This document shows positions 1 to 6,879 of a stretch of 15,017 nt of DNA, piece by piece. Every line of letters begins with the position of its first letter. Position 1 is the stretch's first letter. A program made the translations under genes and the position numbers. This DNA is from JBKPCD01 sp046727175 (GTDB taxonomy: Bacteria > Acidobacteriota > Vicinamibacteria > Vicinamibacterales > 2-12-FULL-66-21), in the NCBI GenBank assembly GCA_046727175.1, contig JBKPCD010000162.1:1-15017 (forward strand), read 5' to 3'. The notes beneath the pieces are model-generated. The model did not search any database. It was not told where the DNA came from and saw only the letters and a program-made list of their open reading frames with translations.

Positions 1-69
1 CGCCAGGTACCGCTCCGCACTGCGTCAGCGCCCGGGCTGAGAGTACTGGCCTCTCGGTTCAGGATCCAT

Positions 70-267
70 TCACCAGAAAAGTCGGGCTTCTCCGCTGACC
101 AGGTCACTTTCGGTGTTCCTGCACAAACTGCTTGAATCGACGTGCTCGCTCCGGAGCTGGAATTGCAGTTTGTCGTAATTGGCAAGCGATCCCGTGCGCG
201 CCCTTTCGATGGTCACCTGTTCATCGGCAAACGATTGGCCCCACAGCTCTACCCACACGTCGTACAC
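70..267 (-). CDS. Possible small hypothetical protein (65 aa)
   Basis: This open frame lies just downstream of the DinB gene and on the same strand. I chose the GTG at 265-267 because a GAGGG ribosome-binding-like sequence (reading on the minus strand, 273-277) sits 5 nt upstream; the frame itself stays open further up, into the DinB gene. The product would be a soluble 65-residue protein that begins VYDVWVELWG and ends EARLFW, with a single cysteine. Third codon positions are mostly G or C, as in the neighbouring genes. I recognise no family and assign no function. It could equally be a chance frame or the tail of a decayed gene. Confidence 0.25.
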   Translation of the reverse strand: MYDVWVELWGQSFADEQVTIERARTGSLANYDKLQFQLRSEHVDSSSLCRNTESDLVSGEARLFW

Positions 268-328
268 GAACACCCTCGCACAACAAATACGCGCACCGGA
301 CTGAGAATGCAGCAATCGGAACCCGCCG

Positions 329-814
329 TCAATGCGCGAGGGGGCCGCGGATCGAGCGGTCAATCTGACGAATCGCGCCGAAGTGATACGCCAGATGCGC
401 GATGCTGGCGATCACGCCATTCAGCTCCATCTCGTCGTAGCCACGTGGCGATCGAAGTGTTTCGAGCCAAATGCGCGCCTCAGTACCAAGTGCTTTCCGC
501 AACGCAGCCCATTCCTGATCGTTGACCACCGAACGCTTCCAGCTTGCCGTCCAGTCGGCCGTGGACCAGGGATCACGCTCACCCTGGCTCCATCGATTCA
601 TGAGCGACAAACCATACCGGACATGATCGACGTGGGCCGCGATGCTTGCGGCGCCGGCCACGGGCGCGGCTGACGCAGCCGATGCCGAAAGCTTGTCGAG
701 AGACCGAAGCAGGCCGGCATCTCCGCCGTTGAGCATCCATGCGGCCGCCGCATCCGGTCCTTCGAGGAGCTCACGAAAGAGTGTTTCCAGCGACCGATGG
801 AGGATGTTGGACAT
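329..814 (-). CDS. DinB-fold (DinB/YfiT-like) protein
   Basis: The product is a 161-residue helical protein of the DinB superfamily, a four-helix-bundle fold of putative metal-dependent enzymes often linked to thiol transfer or stress. Two family signatures are visible. One is the HVDHVRYGL segment, with its early histidine in the second helix. The other is the C-terminal IAHLAYHFGAIRQI segment, with H..YH, which supplies the other likely metal ligands. The start is one of two tandem ATG codons (812-817) directly behind an AGAGGA ribosome-binding site. The reading frame stays open upstream to 1066 and picks up an L7/L12-like segment there. I read that as a separate, damaged gene rather than a true fusion, because the roughly 50 residues between look non-native. 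The specific substrate is unknown. Confidence 0.75.
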   Translation of the reverse strand: MSNILHRSLETLFRELLEGPDAAAAWMLNGGDAGLLRSLDKLSASAASAAPVAGAASIAAHVDHVRYGLSLMNRWSQGERDPWSTADWTASWKRSVVNDQEWAALRKALGTEARIWLETLRSPRGYDEMELNGVIASIAHLAYHFGAIRQIDRSIRGPLAH

Positions 815-964
815 CATTCCTCTTCTGACTCGAGACGAAGACCGTCGTCTCAAACACGCTTGCGGACCATGACGTGCATCGCTCTCGCACCGCGATACGT
901 CGTCGCACTGAAGCGGATCTCTTGTCGGAACGTCAACGGGGGGCTCGTTAAACGTGAGGAGTGG

Positions 965-1257
965 CTCGCGTTGTGCCTCTTCTACGTAATCCTTGGCCTC
1001 CTTCAGTCTTGCTCCCGTAGCCAGTCGGTACTCTTTGATGGCTTCAATCTTTTTGCCGCGCCGCATGGCATCGAGAACCGGCGCTGGAAGATTTGCGTAC
1101 GGATCGAACTGAATGCCTTCGTGCTTCAGAATGCATCGAGCTTCGCCTCCAATCGAGACAAGGCACGCACCTGCCGCTCGCCTGAGGCCATCCGTACGAT
1201 GATTACGGCCGCGATGAAGCCGCCGATAACTAGTCCCAGTAAGAATGGCTCACTCAC
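965..1257 (-). pseudogene. Small membrane protein with L7/L12 C-terminal-like domain, frameshifted
   Basis: Read from a GTG at 1255-1257, the frame encodes a hydrophobic anchor (SEPFLLGLVIGGFIAAVIIV), then a short helix with SRLEAKLDA, and then hits TGA at 1126-1128. One frame over, the protein continues without a break as ILKHEGIQFDPYANLP, then VLDAMRRGKKIEAIKEYR and the ATGARLKEAKDYVEE motif. That is the C-terminal domain fold of ribosomal protein L7/L12, as used in many small bacterial anchored proteins of unknown role. Adding one base near 1129-1132 would restore the frame. After about 965 the frame has no stop of its own and runs into the DinB gene; a TAA at 948-950 in the third frame may be the native stop, which would require a second indel. 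The gene follows the CPBP protease gene at 79 nt. Confidence 0.65.
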
Positions 1258-1335
1258 GTCCGGGAACCGCTCCTTGTCTGCCCTGAGAGTCTAAGCCGCT
1301 GCATCGCCGGCATGCCGACGAAGGCCCTCCACGTG

Positions 1336-2214
1336 TTACGCGCTCGATGCCCGAGTGTCGCGCGTAGCGCGCGCAAGCGTAGAGTACGCCCATACTGTCA
1401 GAGCGGCGACGATCAAGAGAGCCGCCACATTGCCCCAGAACGCCGCATCGGGCCCGGTTTCCCAAATGAGCGGCTTGGCGTCGGGCGTCAGTTGCCACTC
1501 AGACCGACCGCGCGTAAAGAGGTCGAAGGCGCTGAACATGTTCCCGCCGGCATGGAGGACCATACCGGGCAAGGTGGAATCTGTAAAGTAAGCAAGGGCA
1601 CCGTATACAGCGGCCACGGCCAGGTAGAACGGCAACAGCACGACGCCCACCTCTGGGTGCCCAAAATGCGCAAACCCAAACAGGCTCCCGGTTACGAGGA
1701 TCGCGATCATCGGCCCATGCCGGCGCTCGATCGGCCTTTGCAGGTAACCACGGAAGGATGTCTCCTCCACGACGCCTGCGACGACCGCACTCATCCCGAC
1801 CCACATCAGCACTGTGATAACCGGGTACCGCGACACGTCGAGATCTCGTTGCTGAGGCAGGGCGACGAGTCGGCTCAATACTCCGTGAAGGAGCAGTACG
1901 CTTACGAGGCCCAGCAGTCCCGACAAGAGAGCCAGCCCCCAGGCTTCGTCCGGAAGGGCGTTGGCACGGGCATACATCCGGCGCGCTCCGGCTGTCGACC
2001 GCGGCCATCCTGTTCCCCGCACCAGATAGCGCCAATACAACCACAGGTACATCGCCATGAGCGGAACGGCCCATGGCAGCGCCGATTGATGCCTGGTATT
2101 CGCCGAAACCAAAGCGGCCCACGGCATCACACCCGCGGCGGCGGCAGCCACGCCGAGGAGTACCGCGCGTCCAACGAGTGGGAGCCGATGCCAAAGCCGA
2201 TCGAGGAAATCCAT
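1336..2214 (-). CDS. CPBP (CAAX/Abi) family intramembrane glutamic protease
   Basis: This is a 292-residue polytopic membrane protein of the CPBP family, the group that includes eukaryotic Rce1 and bacterial Abi proteins. It would cleave substrates within the membrane. The three conserved motifs are intact: EETSFR (E150, E151, R155), the FxxxH motif FGFAH (F179-H183) and HxxxN in LHAGGN (H221-N225). Hydrophobic helices lie near 15-36, 47-65, 92-112, 131-150, 168-182, 190-209 and 255-275. The start at 2214 is an ATG with GAGG about 8 nt upstream. The substrate cannot be told from sequence; known roles range from prenyl-protein processing to bacteriocin self-immunity. Neighbouring genes do not encode a bacteriocin or a CAAX protein. 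Confidence 0.85.
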   Translation of the reverse strand: MDFLDRLWHRLPLVGRAVLLGVAAAAAGVMPWAALVSANTRHQSALPWAVPLMAMYLWLYWRYLVRGTGWPRSTAGARRMYARANALPDEAWGLALLSGLLGLVSVLLLHGVLSRLVALPQQRDLDVSRYPVITVLMWVGMSAVVAGVVEETSFRGYLQRPIERRHGPMIAILVTGSLFGFAHFGHPEVGVVLLPFYLAVAAVYGALAYFTDSTLPGMVLHAGGNMFSAFDLFTRGRSEWQLTPDAKPLIWETGPDAAFWGNVAALLIVAALTVWAYSTLARATRDTRASSA

Positions 2215-2369
2215 TGTCGCGCCCTCGCCCAGTGGCCTTCGGGTTGCCTAACGTCCTGCTGATGACACAGTAGATAGCCAACGGCAGCCCCGCCACCGTT
2301 AGCGCGAGTGGGTTGTACGCTTAACGCCCGCGCTTCACGATCCTGCGCGGCGCCGACGGCTGCACGCGC
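2215..2369. other. Intergenic region with repeated GTTAAGC-like motifs and a hairpin
   Basis: This stretch of 155 bp separates the methyltransferase stop from the CPBP start. It contains GCCTAAC at 2246-2252 and two GCTTAAC copies (near 2329 and 2369). It also has an inverted repeat, GCCAACGG (2277-2284) with CCGTTAGC (2296-2303), eight base pairs with one mismatch and an 11-nt loop. The heptamers resemble the core of integron attC sites, but no correctly oriented and spaced partner was found. The hairpin may instead end the upstream operon. Confidence 0.35.
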
Positions 2370-3086
2370 TTAACCGTAATGGGCACGAACCGTGAACTCA
2401 AGACCGCCTTCGAAGGGCAGGGTCATCGTCCGCAACGCGTTGCGCGGATCGTGGACGAATTCGAAGTACTCGCCGTACGCCTCGCGAAACTGCTGCGTGT
2501 TATCACAGATGACGACTCCGCCCTCCCGCAGATGAGGCGCGATCAGAGCGAGTGCCGCGCGGGCCATTGGCGTCCAGATGTCGATGAGCATGAAGTCGAT
2601 TGGTCCGTGTACATCCGCGAGCGTTTCCCGCAGATCGCCCTCGCGGAGATCGATGAGATCGGACAGGCCGGCCTCGGCAAAATGGTCCCGCGCGATCTTG
2701 GCTTTCTCTAGCTCGTACTCCGTGCCGATCACGACCGGCCTGCCGTATCCTTCTGGCTGCGTGTGCGTCATCTGGCAAAGGTTGTCGCGGATCGCGGCGG
2801 CAAGAAAGAGTGTGGAAACACCAAATGACGTCCCTGCTTCGACCACGCGGCGAGCCCGGAGCGAGCGACAGACTTGAAAACAGAACTCCGCCTTAGGCCG
2901 ATCGAGCGCGATAAGCTTGTCTTTCAGGAATTCGTTGGTGCGCTCGTCGAAGCGATTCCAATCGAACGAAGCTTCGGCACGGGCCGTGAAGCATCTCGTC
3001 ACGGCGTCGTCTTGCGCGGCGTTCTTCGCGTAGAGCCGCTCGAGCAGGCCATCGATGGGGGATCCGAACACAAGGCGTTCGTTCAT
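2370..3086 (-). CDS. Class I SAM-dependent methyltransferase (O-methyltransferase-like)
   Basis: The product is a 238-residue Rossmann-fold methyltransferase. The SAM-binding motif I is VVEAGTSFGVSTLFLA (about 81-96), the acidic residue at the end of strand 2 is in GTEYE (E123), and the post-II acidic segment is DFMLIDIW (164-171). The GGVVICDN strand (189-196) resembles the O-methyltransferase subgroup, in which that aspartate and the preceding one can help bind a metal. The acceptor substrate is not identifiable. The ATG at 3084-3086 lies only 4 nt after the stop of the HEAT-like gene and has no clear ribosome-binding site, so translation is probably coupled. It looks like the last gene of the three-gene run that starts at 5860. 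Confidence 0.8.
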   Translation of the reverse strand: MNERLVFGSPIDGLLERLYAKNAAQDDAVTRCFTARAEASFDWNRFDERTNEFLKDKLIALDRPKAEFCFQVCRSLRARRVVEAGTSFGVSTLFLAAAIRDNLCQMTHTQPEGYGRPVVIGTEYELEKAKIARDHFAEAGLSDLIDLREGDLRETLADVHGPIDFMLIDIWTPMARAALALIAPHLREGGVVICDNTQQFREAYGEYFEFVHDPRNALRTMTLPFEGGLEFTVRAHYG

Positions 3087-3090
3087 GTGA

Positions 3091-3562
3091 TCAACGTACC
3101 GTTGAGCCTTCTACGCGATACGTGCCAAGGCACGCACGAATGTGCTTCGCTCTCGCCTGGAGCGCCTTGCTCGACGATCGCTCGAAATCCCTGAGGTGTC
3201 TGCGCACGACCGGCCGGAGCGCGACCCGCCGTTCAGCCAGCATGGCCAAGCCGTCGAGCGCCCACGCGCACGAAAGTCTGCGGAAACGTCACATTCTCGA
3301 GCACCTGTTCGACGCGACGCTCCTGCGCCAGACCCCAATGGAACAGCGGCAGAGCGCGAACGATCTGAAGACGGATCTCCCACTTGTCGCTTGCTGCGAG
3401 AGGGCCGACGAAGATCTTCCTGTGCGGCGCAATCCAGTCGATATGGTCGCGTGCCAGCTTCTCCAAGAGATCGAGGGCCCGCTGCACGACGAGCCAATCC
3501 TCATCAGTCGTCAACGCGACGAGTACGGTGACGAGCGACGGATCGTTTTCCATCAACGTCAC
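3091..3562 (-). pseudogene. HEAT-repeat-like protein, frameshifted as given
   Basis: The first part starts at GTG 3560-3562 (alternatively ATG 3551-3553), 3 nt after the regulator's stop. It encodes helical pairs such as DEDWLVVQRALDLLEKLA and KWEIRLQIVRALPL. After ENVTFPQTFVR the frame breaks and stops at about 3233. In the neighbouring frame the protein continues as WALDGLAMLAERRVALRPVV and then RDFERSSSKALQARAKHI, ending at TGA 3091-3093. The joined product is about 155 residues, all helical, with the alternating hydrophobic pattern of HEAT or armadillo-type scaffolds. The break lies near 3256-3266 and looks like a lost GC pair in a CGCGCG run or one extra base. The corrected end fits the operon exactly, with the methyltransferase ATG 4 nt on. 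The binding partner is unknown. Confidence 0.65.
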
Positions 3563-3565
3563 GGG

Positions 3566-5860
3566 TCATCGTCGCACCTGCGCGGTCCAATTCACCACAG
3601 CAGTCAGCGCTTGTTCATTTGCCATCATCTGAGGAACGATGGCGAGAAATCTCTTTCCGTCGGGAGACACATCGAAGTCTCTCCAGGGCCACCTCCCACG
3701 TATGGCAAACAGCGGCACGGGCACGCCGATTTCGAGCGCGGGCGCTGTCCGGATCGGCGCCGCCATCACATGCCCATCCGCAGCTAAGTAGAACAGCTCA
3801 CGACCGTCGGGACTCCATCGACCGATGGATGCTCCTCCATTCGAGATCCGCCTTTTCGCGGCGAGGAGAGTCGACGGCGCGACGTAGATTTCGCCCTGAC
3901 CTGATTCATCCGACGTGAACGCCGCGAACTGGCCGTCAGGCGAAAAGTGCAGACCCCGTTCGTTGAATGCGGAGGCAATGAGCGGCGCCGGCGGCCGCGA
4001 GCCATCGACCGGCACGCTCCAGAGATCGGCGTCCCCGCGTTCGCTTATCTGTTCAAAGGCTACGATTCGTCCGTCCGGCGAGATGTCCGTGGGAATCTGG
4101 AGTCGCCGCTTAGAAGGGAGCAACTCTTTTTCTGTGCCGGTTTCGAGGTCCTTGTAAAACAGGTGCGGCGGCCCGCCGCGCTCGGCAGTGAAGATCACGC
4201 CTCTTCCATGCGGCAGCCAGAGGCCAACTCCGCCATGCGGATCCGATGTCAGGCGGGTTTCCACGCCGCGGACGAGATCAGTCATCCACAGGTCGGTCAA
4301 CCCCAGCCTGGGATCCACCCGATGAAACAACACGCGACGCCCTTCGGGCGAGATCCGGACGCGGACATAGTCGCCCTGGGGGTCGATCCGTCCGACCTCT
4401 CGTCCGGATCGGTCGAACCAGACAAGCTGCGCGAGGTCGGCGTGAGATTGGTAAACCAGCGCCCCAGTGCGAGAGGTGGAGAAGTTCGTACGGCCAGTCG
4501 AGCGCGAGTACTGAACTGGAGCCGCAAGCGAGAAAACATCGCCGGTCGGAAGATGCTCGACGAGATCAAAACGTTGCGCGACGAGCGTGCCCTCTCGAGC
4601 AAAGACAAGGTAGTCCGGATCGACCGATTGAACGTTCGAAATCGCAGAAAGTATCGTGGCCGGCGGCTTTCCTGGTTCCACGAGCTTGACGTGTCCCTCG
4701 CGGTTGGGCAACCGTGCGAGGTAGAGAAAACTCCTGCCTCCCGGCAGAAACCACGGCCAGCCGACTGATATCTCTCCCACCGAAGGGTCAGGCCCCAGCA
4801 CCTTCGTCACCGAACCACCGGCAGGAGGCACGAGAAAGATTGCCTGTCCCTCGGGGGCTGCGAACAGGATCGCATCAGCGCCCCAGCTGCCGGAGAGGCC
4901 GGGGCCTTCGACGACATCACACAGCGTCACGACCGCGCCGCTCGAGAGGTCGAGCCGCATCAACCGGCCGCCTGCAAAGAACGCGATCGATCGGCTGTCG
5001 GGCGACCAGAACACCGAGGTCGCGCCGTCAGTCGCTGGAACCGGTCTCGCGTCAAGAGTCGCGAGCGGCCGCAGCCAGATACGGCTTTGGCCGGCGGGAT
5101 CCATCGCAACGAATGCGAGTTGTGACCCATCCGGGGACAACGCGATGCCCGTCGTTTCGATATTGACCCTGAATCCGGCGGCTCCGAAGGCAGTGCCGGG
5201 AGGCGGCGAGATCGCGAATTGCACAGTCGCGGGGACCGACCCCGTCGAGATGTTCGGACGGAGTAGGGAGCGGCCGGCCATGACGGCCAAGACAATGACG
5301 GCGACGCCAAGGGCGATGGGTAGCGGCCGCGCGCTCGTTCGCGGAAGGGCTGAGCTGTCTGCTTTCGATTCGACTGGCGTCTCCGGTGGCCTCTTGGCGA
5401 CGTCCGCCGACGGCGATGCCTCCCCACGAACGCTCGAATCGCTGGCCGGTCCTTGACGAACCTCGCAATCGAGCAAATAGCCTCGCCCGCGAACGGTCTT
5501 GAGCCGGTCCTCAGCCTTTCCCAGTTCGCGCCGAATCTCGACGAGACATTGCACCAGCGAGTCGTCGGTCACCGCGACGTCTGTCCAGACGGCATCCATC
5601 AGTTCCTGCTTGCCGACCAGGCGGCCCGCGTTCCTGACCAGATAACTGAGCACGTCGAACGACCGTGGCCGCAGCCTGATTTCATCGGTGCCGCGAACAA
5701 GCAGCTGGCGCCGCATATCCAACGTCACGTTGAGGAACGCGTAAGCCGTCGGGATGTCGTGCTGGCCTGAGTCAGCCGGGTTGAGCGGAGCAGCGCGCGC
5801 GCCGGTCACCGCGGGATTCGGCCCCGTTTCGTCCAGATCTCGGCGAGCATTCGTGCCCAC
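3566..5860 (-). CDS. CadC-like winged-helix regulator with transmembrane helix and PD40 beta-propeller
   Basis: This 764-residue membrane-bound one-component regulator has three parts. The first is a cytoplasmic OmpR/CadC-type winged helix at about 40-135 (LRPRSFDVLSYLV, then a recognition-helix region near DDSLVQCLVEIRREL and the TVRGRGYLL wing). A proline- and serine-rich linker leads to a single transmembrane helix at about 180-197. The rest is an extracytoplasmic TolB/WD40-like (PD40) beta-propeller, with SPDG-type turns near 242, 286, 504, 593, 640, 683 and 732. In this family the propeller is thought to sense a ligand or partner while the helix binds DNA. The GTG at 5858-5860 is the only upstream in-frame start I could find; it leaves about 40 non-conserved residues ahead of the domain. 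It heads the run with the HEAT-like and methyltransferase genes and is divergent from the secreted protein, a likely target. Confidence 0.85.
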   Translation of the reverse strand: MGTNARRDLDETGPNPAVTGARAAPLNPADSGQHDIPTAYAFLNVTLDMRRQLLVRGTDEIRLRPRSFDVLSYLVRNAGRLVGKQELMDAVWTDVAVTDDSLVQCLVEIRRELGKAEDRLKTVRGRGYLLDCEVRQGPASDSSVRGEASPSADVAKRPPETPVESKADSSALPRTSARPLPIALGVAVIVLAVMAGRSLLRPNISTGSVPATVQFAISPPPGTAFGAAGFRVNIETTGIALSPDGSQLAFVAMDPAGQSRIWLRPLATLDARPVPATDGATSVFWSPDSRSIAFFAGGRLMRLDLSSGAVVTLCDVVEGPGLSGSWGADAILFAAPEGQAIFLVPPAGGSVTKVLGPDPSVGEISVGWPWFLPGGRSFLYLARLPNREGHVKLVEPGKPPATILSAISNVQSVDPDYLVFAREGTLVAQRFDLVEHLPTGDVFSLAAPVQYSRSTGRTNFSTSRTGALVYQSHADLAQLVWFDRSGREVGRIDPQGDYVRVRISPEGRRVLFHRVDPRLGLTDLWMTDLVRGVETRLTSDPHGGVGLWLPHGRGVIFTAERGGPPHLFYKDLETGTEKELLPSKRRLQIPTDISPDGRIVAFEQISERGDADLWSVPVDGSRPPAPLIASAFNERGLHFSPDGQFAAFTSDESGQGEIYVAPSTLLAAKRRISNGGASIGRWSPDGRELFYLAADGHVMAAPIRTAPALEIGVPVPLFAIRGRWPWRDFDVSPDGKRFLAIVPQMMANEQALTAVVNWTAQVRR

Positions 5861-5946
5861 GTCGTGACGCGCTCCGCCGTACAGACTACAAGACCACCTT
5901 GCGAAGTGGAGGCCCTGAGCTCGGACGACGATCCGTCCGGGAGGGC

Positions 5947-5952
5947 ATTATA
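5947..5952 (-). promoter_or_regulatory. Candidate -10 element for the winged-helix regulator operon
   Basis: A perfect TATAAT hexamer lies on the minus strand in the 112-bp divergent spacer, about 86 nt before the GTG at 5860. No convincing -35 was seen at 16-18 bp: TTGTCA occurs upstream but 21 bp away. It sits just upstream of the ribosome-binding site of the plus-strand gene, so expression of the two genes could be mutually affected. Confidence 0.3.
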
Positions 5953-5961
5953 GCCACTTCC

Positions 5962-5968
5962 GAGGAGG
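5962..5968 (+). promoter_or_regulatory. Strong ribosome-binding site for the secreted protein gene
   Basis: GAGGAGG is found 4 nt before the ATG at 5973. It is the best Shine-Dalgarno match in the window and fixes the start of the 188-residue protein. Confidence 0.7.
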
Positions 5969-5972
5969 ACAC

Positions 5973-6539
5973 ATGACAAGGATCTGCTCTAGATACGCCG
6001 CTGCCGCACGAAGGCGCCGGCGTACCCTAGCCCTCGGGATGATGTTCCTGCTTGCAGCCGGGAGAGTTCTCGCGTGGACGGTGGCAGCCAGTTTCGCGCA
6101 GGAAGGGCAGGACCCCCAGCAGCAGGCGGAGTCTCGCGAACGTGCGGCGCAGGCGGAAAGGATCGTCGGTGTGTGGGATGTGGCCGTAACACTTCGCGAC
6201 TGTCAGACCGGCAATCCCGTCGGCGCGGTTCGTGCCAGAAATATGTTCATTGCCGGCGGCACGCTGACGGAGCTCAACGCGCGCGGCAATCCGAGTCTGC
6301 GCACGCCCAGTTTCGGCACATGGCACGTCAACAAAAAGGGAACCTACTCCGCCGTCTTCCGGTACTCGCGTTTTGACGCCGCCGGGACGTTCACACAAAC
6401 GTCGAAGGTCACGCGACAGATACAACTCAGTCCGGACGCGAATGCGTTCGCCGCCAGCGCGTTCGTCGAAGTGTTCGACGCGAACGACAACCTGGTCCAA
6501 ACGGGCTGCGCGACCGAGGCGGCGACGCGGCTGGAATAG
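5973..6539 (+). CDS. Secreted protein of unknown function (lipocalin-like beta-rich, two cysteines)
   Basis: The 188-residue product begins with a long signal peptide: an arginine-rich stretch (RRRRR, about 13-17) followed by a hydrophobic core (LALGMMFLLAAG), with likely cleavage near SFAQ (40-43). After a short glutamine-rich linker the mature part starts with IVGVWDVAVTLRDCQTG, a pattern like the first strand of lipocalin-like or calycin barrels. It continues as alternating beta strands (GTWHVNKKGTYSAVFRY, SKVTRQIQLS, SAFVEVFD). The only cysteines in the mature part, C77 and C179, lie near the two ends and could form a disulfide. I recall similar hypothetical proteins in Acidobacteria but no known function. 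It is the only plus-strand gene here, divergent from the membrane regulator, and may be its target. A strong stem-loop follows. Confidence 0.8.
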   Translation: MTRICSRYAAAARRRRRTLALGMMFLLAAGRVLAWTVAASFAQEGQDPQQQAESRERAAQAERIVGVWDVAVTLRDCQTGNPVGAVRARNMFIAGGTLTELNARGNPSLRTPSFGTWHVNKKGTYSAVFRYSRFDAAGTFTQTSKVTRQIQLSPDANAFAASAFVEVFDANDNLVQTGCATEAATRLE

Positions 6540-6560
6540 CGACTGATCTTAGTCGACCTT

Positions 6561-6587
6561 CGACCTCCGGCGAAGGGCCGGAGGTCG
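6561..6587. terminator. Strong stem-loop between convergent genes
   Basis: An 11-bp perfect stem, CGACCTCCGGC with GCCGGAGGTCG, closes a five-base loop (GAAGG, 6572-6576). It begins 22 nt after the stop of the secreted protein gene. There is no run of T after either arm, so it is not a textbook intrinsic terminator; it may act as an RNA 3' end or in a bidirectional way between the converging genes at 6539 and 6880. Confidence 0.55.
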
Positions 6588-6879
6588 GAGAGATCATCGG
6601 ACCAGCGGAAATGATTTCGTTGCAGGAGCGCACACCAGGCGTCAGTCGCGTCAGACATCATCTGACCAGTCGAAAGGGCCTGCCAACCGGCGCGCAGGGC
6701 CGTGCGTCGGTCCCCCTCGAAACCGGCCGGAAGACGGCATGGATCGGCGAGCAAGAAGCGTCCCGCGAACGCTCGTTACACACGAACGCACGACCAAGTC
6801 GGTTCACGCTGGCTAGATGAGAATCCGTCTTGTGTCAGAACTTTTATCTGTGCCACATACCGGTCCGCGGCGGCAGCGC
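6588..6879. other. Convergent intergenic region, nothing recognised
   Basis: About 290 bp lie between the stem-loop and the stop of the LACTB-like gene. I found no gene, RNA or repeat in it. A small palindromic AGCGCTTAGCGCT covers the LACTB stop codon at its right edge. Confidence 0.4.

Noticed and set aside
329..1066. A genuine 245-residue L7/L12-DinB fusion
   Set aside because: The roughly 50 residues between the domains look like untranslated sequence, a good ribosome-binding site precedes the internal ATG pair, and the L7/L12 part is itself frameshifted.
1312..2262. Long plus-strand open frame of 316 codons
   Set aside because: It is the antisense of the CPBP protease gene, which has all three conserved motifs; the plus frame has low-complexity composition and no recognisable domain.
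2240..2372. Possible integron attC site or gene cassette around the CPBP gene
   Set aside because: RYYYAAC-like heptamers occur, but no GTTRRRY partner in the right order and spacing was found, and no integrase gene is visible.
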